A stretch of 64,000 nucleotides of DNA from Rhipicephalus microplus. Lineage: Eukaryota > Arthropoda > Arachnida > Ixodida > Ixodidae. Each line of letters opens with the position of its first letter. Within the stretch, counting starts at the first letter, position 1. The notes below the pieces were generated by a model. The model saw only the letters and a program-made list of their open reading frames with translations. It did no database searches and was not told the DNA's origin. Shown here piece after piece: positions 22,768-34,789 of this stretch. A program made the position numbers and the translations under genes. The stretch is taken from NCBI RefSeq assembly GCF_043290135.1, contig NC_134710.1:322683017-322747016 (forward strand), in the 5' to 3' direction.

Positions 22768-23200
22768 TGTTTCCTAAGTTACCTAAAGGGCACTTTGGCA
22801 TTGCGATTGTTAAGCGACTGTCGGAATGATCGGTAGTACACAGATTTACCTAGTCTTCGTAATTATTGGTAGCGAATCACACTTGTGGCTTCGTTTATTC
22901 TGACGTTTCAGATTAAAAAGAACGAACCATTCTGAACTTTGTGACGCAATTTGAAATGGTAGTCTTGAAAGATGAAGCTGGTGAAGCGCAAGCAACGAAC
23001 ATTCTCAGATTTTTGTTTAGTGAAAAAACATCTCCAAGCCACTAAAACTCACACGCAGCAAGAAGTGCAAACATTAGAGAAATTCGTGTACTACCCATCA
23101 TTCCCGTGCTCACTGAAGCAGCGTGCGTTGTAGCCCCCAGAGACACTGGCGCCTGAGTTCAATCTAGTGCACATTTAGGAAACACTATGGTTGTAAAATA
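22768..23200 (+). repeat. Cap module M1 (subtype A1), left edge of array
   Basis: Starts at TTTCCTAAGTTACC, ends at the conserved ATGGTTGTAAAATATGAAG (ATG at 23187). Two in-frame stops interrupt the cap reading frame. It shares with M2 the variants AATGGTAGTC and GAAGCAGCGTGC. Confidence 0.88.
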
Positions 23201-25942
23201 TGAAGAATATGTAGGACAATATGAAGACGAAGCAAATTTTGAAAACGTAGCAAAACATAAAGTAAACGAAGCAGCTAATAAAGATGATGTAGTAGAAGAA
23301 TATGAAGAAGACATGAAAGAATATGAAGATGACGTAGCAGAATATGAAGACAAAGCCGCAGAATATGAATATTTAGCACAAAAATATGAAGCTGACGTAG
23401 CAGATTATATAAGAAGAGATAGCAGCACAATAAGAACAAGACCTAGCAGCAGGACAAGAACAAGGCGTAGCAGCATAATAATAATAAGACATAGCAGCTG
23501 AATTATGACAAGCTATAACAGCAGAATCCTAACAAGACGTGAGAATATGAAGATGATGTAGCAGCAGATTACGAAGAAGATGTAGCAGAATATCAAGAGG
23601 TAGCAGGAAATGAAACACAAAAATATTAACATGTAGCAGAACATAAAGACGTAGCATAACAAAACGAAGATGATTTAGCAGAATGTGAAGGTTATGCAGT
23701 GAATATGAAGATTACGTAGCGGTATATGAAGAATATGTAGCACAACATGAAGATGTCGAAAAATATAAAAATGGCATAACTGAAGTATACAAAGAAGATG
23801 TAGCAAAATATGAAGAAGTTGTAGGAGCCGAATAAGAACAACACGTAGGTGACGAATATGAAGAAAACGTAGCTGAAGAATATGATGAAGACGTAGTATA
23901 ATATGAGGATGACGTAACAGAATGTGAGGATGACCCAAAAGAATTTGAGAATGACGTAACATACTACAAAGATGACGTAGCAAAATATGAAAACGATGTA
24001 GCAAAATATGAATACGGCAAAGTATAATATGACATGGGTGCAGAATATGAAGAAGGCGAAGCAGCAGAATATGAAGATAGCCATAACAGCAAAATTTCAA
24101 GATAGCACAAAAATCATGATGACTTAGCAGATTAATGCGAACAAGATGTAGCAGAAAGCAAAGAAAGAGGAGATTATGAAGATGTAGCAGAACATAAAGA
24201 CGAAGCAGCAGATTAAGAAGAGCATGTAGCAGCTGATTGTGAAGAACATAGCAGCAGAATATCAAGTAGACGTGGCAGAATATGAAGCAAAGCCAGGAGA
24301 AGGAAATAAAAGTAAACACACAGTAGCAGAATTTCCACAGACATAGCAGAATAATATACAGAAGCAAAAGAGGAATATGAAGAATACATAGCAGAAGTCT
24401 AGTAACAAAACATAGCAGCAGAATAATCACAAGTCATAGCAGCAGAATTATAATATAAACTTTGCATAATATGAAGATGACGTAGCAGAAGAATATGAAG
24501 GTGACGTATTATATGAAAATGAAGAGGTAGCAGATGAAATTGAAGACGACATAGCAGGAGAATATGAGGAAAACATGTAAGAATATGAAGAAGACGTAGT
24601 TAAACGTGAAGACGCCGCAGAAAGCGAAAAAAGTAGAGAATATGAAATGTAGCAGACCATGAAGATGTAGCAGCATATTAGGATGAAAACGAGCAGCTCA
24701 ATATGCAGAACATAGCAGCAGAGTGTGAAGAAGACGTAGCAGATTATGAAGAGGATGTAGGAGATGGAAAAAAAGAAGACGTACCAGCAGCCCTAAAACA
24801 AAACTTTCAATATATAAACGAGAAGCAGTTGATTATTTAGATGATGCAACAGAAGAAAATGAAGAGTACCAGAAAAATTGAAGATGAAGTACCGAAAGGA
24901 AAACAAGATAATGTAGCAGAATATGGAGATGACGTTCCTGAAGACTATGACTGAGATGTAGCAGAAGAATATGAAAATGGCTTGCTGAATATTATAAAAA
25001 TGACGGGGCAGAAGAAAGTGACGATGACTTAGGATATGAAAAGGATGCAGACGTAGCAGAATATGAAGATGACGCATCTGAAGAATGTGGAGGAGACATA
25101 GAATATAAAATTGACATAGCAGAATATGAAGAAGACGTAGAGGGGTATGAAGAATGCGAAGCAGAAGAAGATAATTATGATGTAGCAGAGTATGCAAAAC
25201 ATAGTAGTATATAAACATGACGTTGCATAAGAAACTCAAGATGATGTAGTACAAAAATATGAAGACAGAAATTAAAAATTGAAGATGCACCTGATTATGA
25301 AGATGACGAAGCTGAATATAAAGTTCACATAGTCGAAAATGAAGATTACATAGTAGAATATGTTCAAAGTGTTGAAGAGTATACAAAAGATGTACCTGAA
25401 AATTACGAAAAAAGCATAGCAAAATATGAAAGTGATGTAGTAGATAATGAAGAATATATTGCAGAATAAGTAGAGAAAGTTCAAGAATACGGAAATGATG
25501 TAGCTGAAGAGTATAATCAAGGCATAGCAAAATATGAAAATGAATTAGCAGAGTATGAAGAAGGCGAAGCAGAATAATTTGAAGAAGCAGAAGCAGAAGA
25601 AAACGTAACAGAATATAAGGATATTGTAGCAGAAAATGAGGATGATGTAGCAGAAGAAATTGAAGAAGCTGCAGCAGATGAAAATCAAGAAGACGTAGCA
25701 GATAAAAATGAAAAAGACGTAGAAATCAATTATAAAAATGAAAAAGTTGCAGAATATGAAGATGACTCTGAAGAGTATAAAGACATAGGAGATTATGAAG
25801 AACACGCAGCAGACGATAATGAAGAAGATGTCGAAGAAGAACGTCAAGACGTAGCAGAAGAGTGTGAAGCAGACGATTCTGTGGAACTCAAAGACAGAAC
25901 AGAATTTGAAGATGGAGCAGAATATGAAGACATTGTAGATAC
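23201..25942 (+). repeat. Heptad array after M1
   Basis: The frame starting at ATG 23187 is open for 105 codons (YEEDMKEYEDDVAEYEDKAA). It then stops and continues with frameshifts. The array includes the landmark TTGGACAAGAC-like block seen in other long units in degraded form. It ends in GAATATGAAGACATTGTAGA, before M2. Confidence 0.88.
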
Positions 25943-26384
25943 AGAAATTCTTAAAATTAACTATAGAGGAGTCTGGCATTGCGATCGTTCAGCGACTATG
26001 GGAATACTGAGTAGTATACATATTTACCTAGTCTTCGTAATTGTTGGTGGCGAATCACACTTGTGGCTCCGTTTATTGTGTTTTTTCGATTTTTTTGAAG
26101 GAAAGAACGAACCATTCTGAACTTCATGACCCAATTGGAAATGGTAGTCCTAAAAGATGAAGGTGGTGAAGTGAGAGCAATGAACATTTGCCGGTTTGTG
26201 TTCTGTGAGAAAACATCTCCAAGCCACTCAAACTCACACGCAGCCAGAAATGCGAACATTAAACTAATCCGTGCACTACCCACCTTTCCCATGCTCACCG
26301 AAGCAGCGTGCATTGAAGCCCCCGGAGACACTAGCGTCAGAGTTCAATATAGTGCACATTTAGAAAACTCTATGGTTGTAAACT
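25943..26384 (+). repeat. Cap module M2 (subtype A1) with open cap frame
   Basis: The frame 26126-26434 runs 102 codons through the downstream half of the cap and past the conserved ATG (26372) into the heptad frame. It carries LKDEGGE, ICRFVF and PTFPMLTEA. It is one of the least damaged cap frames in the window. Confidence 0.88.
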
Positions 26385-28902
26385 GTGAACAAGACGTAAA
26401 AATTATGAAGACAAAGCAAAATAGCAGAACATGAAGGAAACGTAGCAGATAATAAAGATGATGTAGTGGGAAAATACGAAGAAGACAGAAGATAATGACA
26501 ATAACATCACAAAATATGGAAACATAGCAGCAGAATTTGAATGTTTAGAACAAATATGTGAAGCTGACGTAGCAGATTAACACGAAGAACATGTAGCAGC
26601 GCAATATGCACAAGACGTAAGTGCAGGGCAAGAACAAGGCATAGCATAAGAATAATAACAAGACAGTGCAGCGGAAATCAACAAGCTATAGCAGCACAAT
26701 AATAACAAGACGTGAGAATATGAAGATGACGTAGGAGCAGAATATGAAGAAGACTTGGCAGAATCGGACCAGGTAGCAGGAAATGCAGAAACAGAAAAAT
26801 ATAAACATGTAGCAGAACATGAAGACGTATTACAAGAAAATGAACATGATGTAGTGGAAAATGAAGAATATGTAATGAAAAATGAAGATTACATAGCAGT
26901 ATATGAAGATTATATAGCGGAACATGAAGATGTTGCAAAATATAAAAATGGCAGAGCTGAAGTATACGAAAAGGGTGATGCAAAATATGTGGAAGACATA
27001 GGAGAGATAATGAAGAAGACGAAGCTGAAGAATATAAAAAAGACGTAGCTGAAAAATATGAAGAAGACGTAGCTCAAGACTATGATGAAGACATAGAAGA
27101 TTATAAGGATGACGTAACAGAATGTGAGGATGAGGTAACAAACTATGAAGATGACATAGGAGAATATGAAGACGATGTAGCAGAATGTGACTTAGGGGCA
27201 GAATATGAAGAAGACGAAGCAACAGAATATGAAGAATTTATAGAAGTAAAATATGAAGACATAGCACAAAAATGTCTTGACGACACAGCAGATGAATGTG
27301 AAGAAGATGTAGCAAAATATTAAGAAGACGTAGGAGAAGCATATGAAGAAAACGTAGCAGCACGAGCAAAAAGACGCTGTAGATAATGAAGATGACATAG
27401 CAGCCAAATATGAAGCAAATGAAGCAGATGAAAATGTAGGGAGACTTAGCAGCGGAATATAAAGATGACATGCAGCAGATAATGAAGAAGTCATTGGAGA
27501 ATATGAAGGACACCTAGTAGAATATGAAGAACATAGCAGCTCAATATGAAGAACATAGCAGCAGAATATTAAGTAGACTTAGCAGAACACGAAGAACGTA
27601 GCAGATTTGAAGCGGAGTTAGGAGAAGGAAATAAAAAAAACACATAGCAGCAGAATATGAAGACGTAGTAGAACATGAGGATGAAGCAGTGAGCGAAGAA
27701 AGGGGGAAATATGGACGTGTTTCAGAAAATGAAAACGTAGCAGCAGATTGTGATGAACACACAAAAGCTTAATATGCAGAATATAGCAGCAGAATTTGAA
27801 GACGCGGCAGAAGGTGAAGACGACGTAGGAGAGAGAAATAGAGATGACGTAGCAGAAGAAAATGAAGAACACGCACCAGTAGACCTAAAAACGTTGCAGA
27901 ATATAAAGAAGATGCAGTAAAGTATTTAGACGATGTAGCAGAGAAAAATGAAGAATACATAGCAGGAGAAAAAGAAGTCTACTGGAAGAAAATGAAGATG
28001 ACGTACCAGAAGAAAATGAAGATAATGTAGCAGAATATAGAGATGACGTAGATGACGAATATAAAGGTCTCTATATTCTCAAATTCAAAGTATCAAAGGA
28101 ATATGAAATCAACCCGGCTGAATAATATGAAAATGACGTAGCAGAAGAAAGTGACAATGACTTAGGAGATGAAAATGAAGAAGACGTGGCAGAATATGTA
28201 GATGACGCAGCTGAAGAATATGGAGAAGACATAGAATATAAGATTGACATAGCGGAATATGAAGGAGGCATAGGCGTATATAATATAGATGAAGCAGCAG
28301 AATTTGGACAAGAGGCAACAGAGTAATATGGAGAAAACGCAGGAAAAAATATGAAGAAGACAAGACATGATAATATGAAGAATACGTAGCACAAGAATAA
28401 TATAAGGAGTAACGGAACATAAGAAGATGTAGCAAATAATTCAGATGACGCAGTAGTATATAATAATTTAGCATATTGTGAAGACCAGGTAGCAGTAGAA
28501 TATTAACAAGAAATAGTAGAGTATGAAGAAGACGTAGTAGACGTGTATAAAGCAGACGTAGCAGAATAATATGAAGAAGACATAGAAGAAGAATAAAGAC
28601 AGGTTGTAGCAGAATATGAAAAACGTAGCAGGATATGAAGATGTTGTAGCAGAAGAAACTAAAGAAGACGTGAAAAAAAACTGAAGAATAGATAGGAGGA
28701 AAAAATGAAGATGCACCTGAATATAAAAATGACGTAGCTGAATATAAAGTTTACATAGTAGAAGATGAAGGTTACGTAGCAGAATATGTAGATGTTGAAG
28801 AGTATGAAAATGACGTAGTTGAAAATACGAAAAAGTCATTGGAAAATAATAAAAGGATTAGTAGATAATGAAGATTACATAGTCGAAGATGAAGATCACG
28901 TG
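26385..28902 (+). repeat. Heptad array after M2, first part
   Basis: Runs to the S1 insertion. Includes heptad runs in frame 26755-27048 (AEHEDVLQENEHDVVENEE). Contains the landmark GAATTTGGACAAGAGGCAAC at 28300-28319. Confidence 0.88.
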
Positions 28903-29140
28903 GATTGATTGATATGTGGGGTTTAACGTCCTAAAACCACCATATGAATATGAGAGACACCGTAGTGGAGGGTTCCAGAAATTTTGACACCTGGGGTCTT
29001 TTAACGTGCACCCAAGCCTGAGCAGAGGAGCATTCAACATTTCCGCCTTCATCAAAAATGCAGCCGCCACAGCCGGTATTAAATCCCGCAACCTGCGAGT
29101 AAGCAGCCGAGTACCTTCATCATTAGACCACCGTGGCTGG
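28903..29140 (-). mobile_element. S1: Ruka-like tRNA-derived SINE
   Basis: On the minus strand the tRNA-like head with A- and B-box-like sequence lies at the right end (near 29080-29140), and the tail with ATTGATTGATATGTGG complement lies at the left. The flanks AAGATCACGTGG and AAGATTAGGTAG form a plausible ~12-bp target duplication with three mismatches. The parallel unit around 46221-46275 shows the site without SINE. Confidence 0.85.
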
Positions 29141-29422
29141 TTAAGATTAGGTAGCTGAATATGTAGAAGATGTTGCAAAATATGAAAATGACGTAGCCGA
29201 AGAATACGAAGAAAGCATCTTAAAATAAAAAAATGAATTATCAGAATATGTAGAAGACGAAACAGAAGAATTTGAACAAGCAGATGACTTTAAAGTAAAC
29301 ATGGCAGAAGATAAAGTTGTAGCAAATATCAGGATGATGTAGCGTAAGAAAATGAAGAAGACACGGCAGGTCAAAATGAAGACGCAGAAATAAAATATAA
29401 AGATGACAAAGCTGTAGAATGT
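29141..29422 (+). repeat. Heptad array between S1 and E3
   Basis: Continuation of the M2 unit. It ends in GACAAAGCTGTAGA, which continues after E3. Confidence 0.85.
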
Positions 29423-29705
29423 TGTTACTAATAATTATAGCACGTAGTATTTACAAACTATTTATTTAGCGCGAACCTGTGCCCATAAAATTAAAACTAA
29501 ATGGTCAGCCAAAATGTCCCTTGCACGCTCTCTCCAACTTCGTTGGTTTCTTCCTCTTCACTTCGAGTCTCTTGCTAATCCCGTGGATGTAGCATCGTGG
29601 CGCGTGCAGGATGGCGTTTCATTGCGCGGCTTTCTTGCTACTTGCTTGGCGGCTTTTAGAACGCAAATTGTTGCACGCGTCTTCTGTGAATGTCGAACTG
29701 TGGCA
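29423..29705 (-). repeat. E3 3' LTR
   Basis: TGTTACTAATAA ... GAACTGTGGCA on the + strand, matching 34790-35079. Confidence 0.88.
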
Positions 29706-29915
29706 TTAGTACCCGTCCAAGCACGCATCGCCCCGATGCGTAAAGCCGGCTGACAGTTTGTAAACAGTAGGAGTTGTCCTTGTGTTAGACGACGTGAGTC
29801 AGGTCGCTTGTTCAGTTCCTGTCATAGGACGGTTTCATCCCTACTACATGTACAACTTCCGGGAGATTCCTGCGTCATGTTGTGCATACTTGACCTTCAG
29901 GGATCACTTCATAGT

Positions 29916-30427
29916 TTAATGGGCCAACTGTCGATGAACCCTGTAAGGTCCAAAATAGCGCCGCATAAGCTTTTCTGACAGGCCACGTGCACGTACAGAC
30001 GTCCAGACCCACACTTGGTTTCTAGGGGAGTACTGAACGTCCCTTCCTCTTAGATTGTAACGGTGCGTGTCAACATCCTGCTGTTGAATGATGTGGTTCC
30101 GTGCTTGTTGTCGTGCATTTTCTGCCCTTTCTACATATTTGCTGATGTCGTGGTCCCCTTGATTCGTGCTTTTGACAGGCAGCATCGTGTCTGATGTCGT
30201 TATTACTGTCCGATCATAAACAAGTTGAAATGGCGTGAAGTGGGTTGTCTCTTGTACTGCGGTGAGGCATGAAATTCTGCATACGGTAATATGGTGTCCG
30301 AAGTTTGATGCTCGACGTCCACGTACATCGCGATTATGTCAGCAAGCGTCCTGTTCAGCCTTTCAGTTAAAACGTTAGTTTGCGGATGGTACGCTGTAGT
30401 TCTGTGGTCGGTGTGCGTTAGTTCCAT
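29916..30427 (-). pseudogene. E3 integrase C-terminal half
   Basis: Frames 30427-30203 and 30185-29916 on the minus strand. The first holds HPQTNVLTERLNRTLADII, containing the glutamate of the D-D-E triad, then EHQTSDTILPYAEF. The second holds the C-terminal segment (RYNLRGRDVQYSPRNQVWVW, LSEKLMRRYFGPYRV). A frame break separates them near 30190-30203. Part of the segment linking the two is missing compared with E1, so a small deletion is possible. Confidence 0.85.
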
Positions 30428-31053
30428 GGAAGACTGTACTAGCCTGGCTGTGAACTCAGTTTCTTTGTCAGTTATAAGGACTTTAGGTGCGCCATGTCGC
30501 AGCGCTTTCTTCGTCAGAAAAACTGAGCCACTTCATTTGCCATTTCTTTTATGAGAGATGACGTTTAAGCATACCGGGTCTTGTTGTTGGTTGCCACAGC
30601 TATCCAGCGCTTCCCGAACGATGACATGGGAAATGGTCCTAGCAAATTCATTCGGACCTACTCAACTGGTACTTTTGGTGGCTCTATCAGTTTCTAAAGA
30701 CCTGCTTGTTTTAGGGACGGTACTTTGCGCTTTTAGCATTCTCGGCATGATCTGACATAGTGCTGTTCGGAATCCATTCATTTCGGCTAGTAATATCTCT
30801 GGCGGAGTCTTGCAAAAGTCCTATTAATGCCCAAGTGACTCGCCGATGGGTCATCATGACACACTTCTAAAATTTCCGTTCGCAGTGACGATGGTATCAG
30901 AAGCAGGAACATTTCACGAGTGTGTTCGAAGTTTCTCTCGTAGAGAACGTTGTTACGGAGGACGTAGGAAAGTAGTTCACGGAAGAAAACTCGTGGTACT
31001 TCGACTTGCTGCCCCTCTAAGTATTGAATGAGCAGAAGTAATTCTGGTTCCAT
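30428..31053 (-). pseudogene. E3 integrase zinc domain and core
   Basis: Frame 31053-30787 encodes the linker and the start of the zinc-binding domain (LEVCHDDPSASHLGINRTF). The core follows without a long frame: minus-strand translation near 30660-30590 gives MNLLGPFPMSSFGKRWIAVA, where the first catalytic aspartate (expected MDLLGP) is asparagine. The second aspartate region lies near 30480 in a decayed frame. This substitution alone would abolish strand transfer. Confidence 0.8.
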
Positions 31054-31190
31054 TCACTGATCATGAGCTATCTCAGACTCATTCATAGCTCCAAGAAATG
31101 CGGAACCTTGTTCATGGTCAGGAGCTGAGGTCTGGACTGGATCTCATGAAAAGCAATCAGCGTCATTGTGCTTGTGGCCAGACTTGTAGA

Positions 31191-31606
31191 CTACGGTGAT
31201 GTCATATTCCTGTAGATGCAGGCTTCATCTAGCAAGTCTTCGGGAAGGATATTTAAGGTTTGCAAGGCAACACAACGAATGATGGTCGCTGATTGCTCGG
31301 AATGGTCTACGGTATAAAATGAACAGAACTTACTAATGGCCCATATGACTGCAAGACATGCCTTTTCTGTAGCTGAATGAATATACCTGGCTTTCGACAG
31401 AGTGTGGCTTGCATAAGCAATAACGTTTTCTTCCCCGTTCTGCCACTGAACAAGAATAGCACCGAGGCCAACGTTGCTGGCGTCCATATGAATGTCTGTT
31501 TTGGCAATTTCATCAAAAAGAGCGAGCATGGGAGGCGACTGCAAGCGCCGTCGTAACTCAGAGAAGGCGTCTTCTTGCTCCTGCTGCCAGATGAATGGTA
31601 CACCAT
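31191..31606 (-). pseudogene. E3 RNase H
   Basis: Frame 31544-31191 carries IHMDASNVGLGAILVQW, the first RNase H aspartate, AYASHTLSKARY and [15 protein letters not shown] with the glutamate. Beyond FYTVDHSEQ the domain is divergent, and the last aspartate block is missing. Frame 31606-31307 holds the preceding RT-RNase H connection in another frame. Confidence 0.82.
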
Positions 31607-31650
31607 CCTTCGTAAGACGTGTCAGTGGTTCCCAAATCTTGAAGAATTTT

Positions 31651-32313
31651 TCAACGAAGCGCCTTTAGTAAGCACAAAGTCCCAGGAAATGTTGCATAGA
31701 CTTTTGTATCTTGGCCTTGGGAAATTTTCAACTGCAGTGATCTTATCCGTGTTTGGGTGGAGCGGACACCTTTAGAACTGACAATGTGCCCGAGGAACCA
31801 AAGCTCACGGAATCCAAAGTGGCACTTTTCGGGTTTGATCATAAGTGCAGCCGTGCAAATAGCGTCCAGTACCATTCTCAATCTCTGTACGTGCGGCTCG
31901 AACGTAGTGGAAAAATTTACGACGTCATCAACATAGACAAGGCATGACTGCCATTTGAGGCCGGAGAGCACAGTGTCTCTGGAAGGTAGCGGGGGCAGAA
32001 CACAAACCAAATGGGAGTACTTTGAACTCGTAGAGTCCGTCGGGTGTCACAAACGCCGTCTTCTCATGGTCTCGTTTGTCGACTTCTTTTTACCAGTGCC
32101 CACTCTTCAGGTCCAACGATGAAAAAAGTGAGCATTGCGCAGTTTATCTAACGCATCGTCGACTCGTGGGAGTTGGTACACGTCCCGCTTCGTGACGAGG
32201 TTGGGTTTTCTATAGTCAACATAGAACTGCAAGGTCTTGTAATTTGTCTTCACAAGTACTACCGGCGATGCCCATGGGCTTTTCAAGGGCTGTATGACAT
32301 CGTCGTTGAGCAT
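31651..32313 (-). pseudogene. E3 reverse transcriptase
   Basis: Two frames. 32313-32107 covers the fingers/palm start (QPLKSPWASPVVLVKT, VDYRKPNLVTKRDVYQLPRV). 32010-31651 covers the end of the palm with [15 protein letters not shown], the catalytic YVDD, and LWFLGHIVSSKGV. The ~100 bp between them (32010-32107) should hold the LDL and NAPATF blocks and is frame-shifted. Asparagine in VVNFS replaces the usual isoleucine/valine. Confidence 0.88.
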
Positions 32314-32486
32314 CTCCTGTACTTGCTTCTTTATCGCCTCCCTTTCTTTCGGAGCTACTCGGTATGAATGCTGACATACTGGTCTAACATGTCCTTCGAT
32401 TAAAATCGGTGCTTTGCTATGGGAGTGCGTCGGACTTTCAATGAAGAGTAAAAACGCTCTGCGAATTCTTTGATCAACTCCACAAT

Positions 32487-33292
32487 CTAGTCTTTCTGCA
32501 GAGATGAAAGCTCTCGGTAACGAGGTACAGCTCCCGGCTGTACCTGGTTGGTAAAGTTAGTCAATAGCCGATCAGTATATCCGTTCCGCAGGTTCACTAG
32601 ACCTCTCTCCACGCGTATCCCCTTTGTGAGCAGCAGTTCCATATTTTCCTCAGCTAGTCCGGCGTATTCACAAAAAACATTGCTTTTCACGGCAACTGTC
32701 ACGCTGCTACGTGGCGGCACTGTACAACCTTCATCCACAATACGAAAAGGTGAAACAATTGGTTGCTCCGCATGACACACGGTGACAGCGTTCTCTGTAG
32801 AAAAAGAAACTTGGGATTTCTGCAAGTCAATGATGGCACTGTTTTCTTGCGGAAAGTTCATGCCCAGAATCGCCTCACGGTAACATTCGGAGAGAACAAG
32901 AAACTGCTGACCTACACATGGCATCTTATTCCCACCATCGCTGTGCACAATCCTACGGGGCTGACTAAGTGCCCTCCAGCGGTGCGCATCTGCGGTCTGG
33001 TCCAATGAGTTAGCACGTTCTTCAGCTTCTTTGTGAGCATGTTGAGTAATCTGCATATGAACATAGTAATTACAGAGTAATTACAGAGTTATTACAGAGT
33101 TTTTACAGATTCAATACAGAGTATATACAGATTAATTACTCTTATTACAGAGTAATCCGCATCAGTGAAGATTAACTCTATGGTCTCGACGTCGTCAATT
33201 CTGACTTGTAGCTCAGACGTCACGTCGCGATTACTGCACTTCTGCATCTTAACCTTTAATGTGTCAGTGTCGTCATCTGATCCGGTTAACAA
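32487..33292 (-). pseudogene. E3 protease with destroyed active site
   Basis: Frame 33292-33092 reads RIDDVETIELIFTDADYSVI where related elements have a D-T-G triad: aspartate is replaced by phenylalanine and glycine by aspartate. The second half lies in frame 33056-32487 (CYREAILGMNFPQENSAIIDL), followed by the connector up to YRELSSLQKD. A local minisatellite (33067-33153) is inserted between the halves. Confidence 0.85.
33067..33153. repeat. Local minisatellite TTACAGAGT inside E3
   Basis: Seven or so imperfect repeats built on (A/T)TTACAGA(G/T)(T/A) lie in tandem inside the protease region. E1 and E2 have no equivalent, so the repeat arose after insertion or in the E3 lineage. Confidence 0.85.
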
Positions 33293-33539
33293 TGGAGGGT
33301 TTTCAGTTTTTCGAAAATCAGCAGGCCTGCTTCCACAGGTCGCTGGTTATAGTTTTCCCATTGCAGGCTTGGTGAACGACTCCTCGGGAAAGTAGATGAT
33401 GGGCACAGACTCGGTGACCTATTACACATTGGTGCAATCGACCGCGATTCATGTCTCTGAGTGTTTGGAGAGGCTTAGTGTGAAGATAAAAATTCTTCGA
33501 TTTTGTAAGGGCGCTCATCATTAAGAAAGAAGGGTGCAT

Positions 33540-34694
33540 TCATTGGGAAGCCTTGTAGCCCAACCCGACGGCAGTGGCATGTCCGATAAAGATGCCCTGC
33601 CTCCCCAAAGTGGTAGCAGAGTAGCCGCCGGTCTGCAGTGCGCCATACGTCACTTTTACGGGGTCTGGCTTTTGGAATCGATGGTGGCGTACTTCAAGGA
33701 AACGTCGGTGGCATAACAAGAGCTTGTGCAAAGTTCGGGCGTCCGATGTCTTGCCGTACGACTTGCCCGTACGACAGCTGTAGCTGAAGTTCTAGTTGCA
33801 TTCTGTGGGGCACCTGTTGCTCACGTTGAAGAATTGCTTGCTGCACTTCTTCACGTACAATGTCCGCAATTGAGGACATCGCTGGAGGACTTTGGGTGAG
33901 TTGCAGTTTCTGGAGCTCCTTCTTAACGATAGGCCTCACCATTTCTCGGAGGACGTCAAAGTTGGTGGGGAAGGTTGTTGATTCCGCCCTAACTGAAGAG
34001 ACGCTGCAGTCTCTGTTGTACAGTCGCGCACGTTGCTGTATGTCTTTTCAATAGTCGTTGCCTTGGACCGGAACTCCGCCACAGTTCGCGGGGGATTACG
34101 CACCAGGCCTGCAAAAATCTCTTCTTTTACTCCACGTAATAGGTGCTGCAACTTCTTCTCCTCCGCCACGTTTTGGTCAGCTGGGCGGAAAAGCCGTGAC
34201 ATGTCTTCTATGTACATGGCCACGCTCTCGGTATTCCGTTGGTTCTTCGCCTGAAGAGCAGCTTCTGCCTTCTCTTTGCGGTCTATGTTTGGATAGGTTG
34301 CAATTAGCTCTCGTCGGAAGTCGTCCCATGACAGCAAGGATGTTTTGTGGTTCTCAAACCACGTCCGTGCCGATTATTGCATAATTGCCGTGCCGAATCT
34401 TGCATTACCAAATCTTACGAAATTGTAACGAAGTTTTCGTGCTTCGTCCCAGCCATGCAAACGGGCAATGCACTCGAAGCCTTTGAGCCAGTCCGCGGCA
34501 TCTTCAAAGGTGTCACCGGGGAAGACCTCTGGTATACGTGGTGAATCCATGATGAGGTGAGATGGAGATGGCATCGGCTGGGTGGTTATCGCAGTGACGC
34601 TTGTGCTTGAAGTCTCAGCAGGTCTTGCTGGATATATTAGGGGGGCAAACTCTGGCCGCTCACAACGTGTTCGGCGGCTCGTGCGTTGGTACAC
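33540..34694 (-). pseudogene. E3 gag (capsid and zinc knuckle)
   Basis: Three frames. 34694-34374 holds the capsid start (VFPGDTFEDAADWLKGFE, LRYNFVRFGNARF). 34337-33936 continues with WDDFRRELIATYPNIDRKEK and LQHLLRGVKEEIFAGLV. 33942-33694 holds the post-capsid helix (VREEVQQAILQREQQVP). A zinc knuckle follows near 33578-33620: CYHFGEAGHLYRTC, in which the second cysteine is phenylalanine. Frameshifts separate the three pieces. The capsid is more complete than in E2. Confidence 0.85.
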
Positions 34695-34769
34695 AGGTGT
34701 TCATTCTGCTGGCTCTAATCTTCTCAGATTTGGGCTCCTCTTCCTTGCCTGTGGTGGGTTTGAAATCCT

Positions 34770-34789
34770 ACCCAGCAACTCAACCAGAA
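34770..34789 (-). other. E3 primer-binding site candidate
   Basis: On the element strand TTCTGGTTGAGTTGCTGGG follows the 5' LTR. The TGG start and the GCTGGG core resemble the E2 candidate. Confidence 0.45.

Noticed and set aside
22452..22829. 125-codon ORF at the array edge as a gene
   Set aside because: Its last ~60 bp fall within cap module M1 and no other cap has a related frame there.
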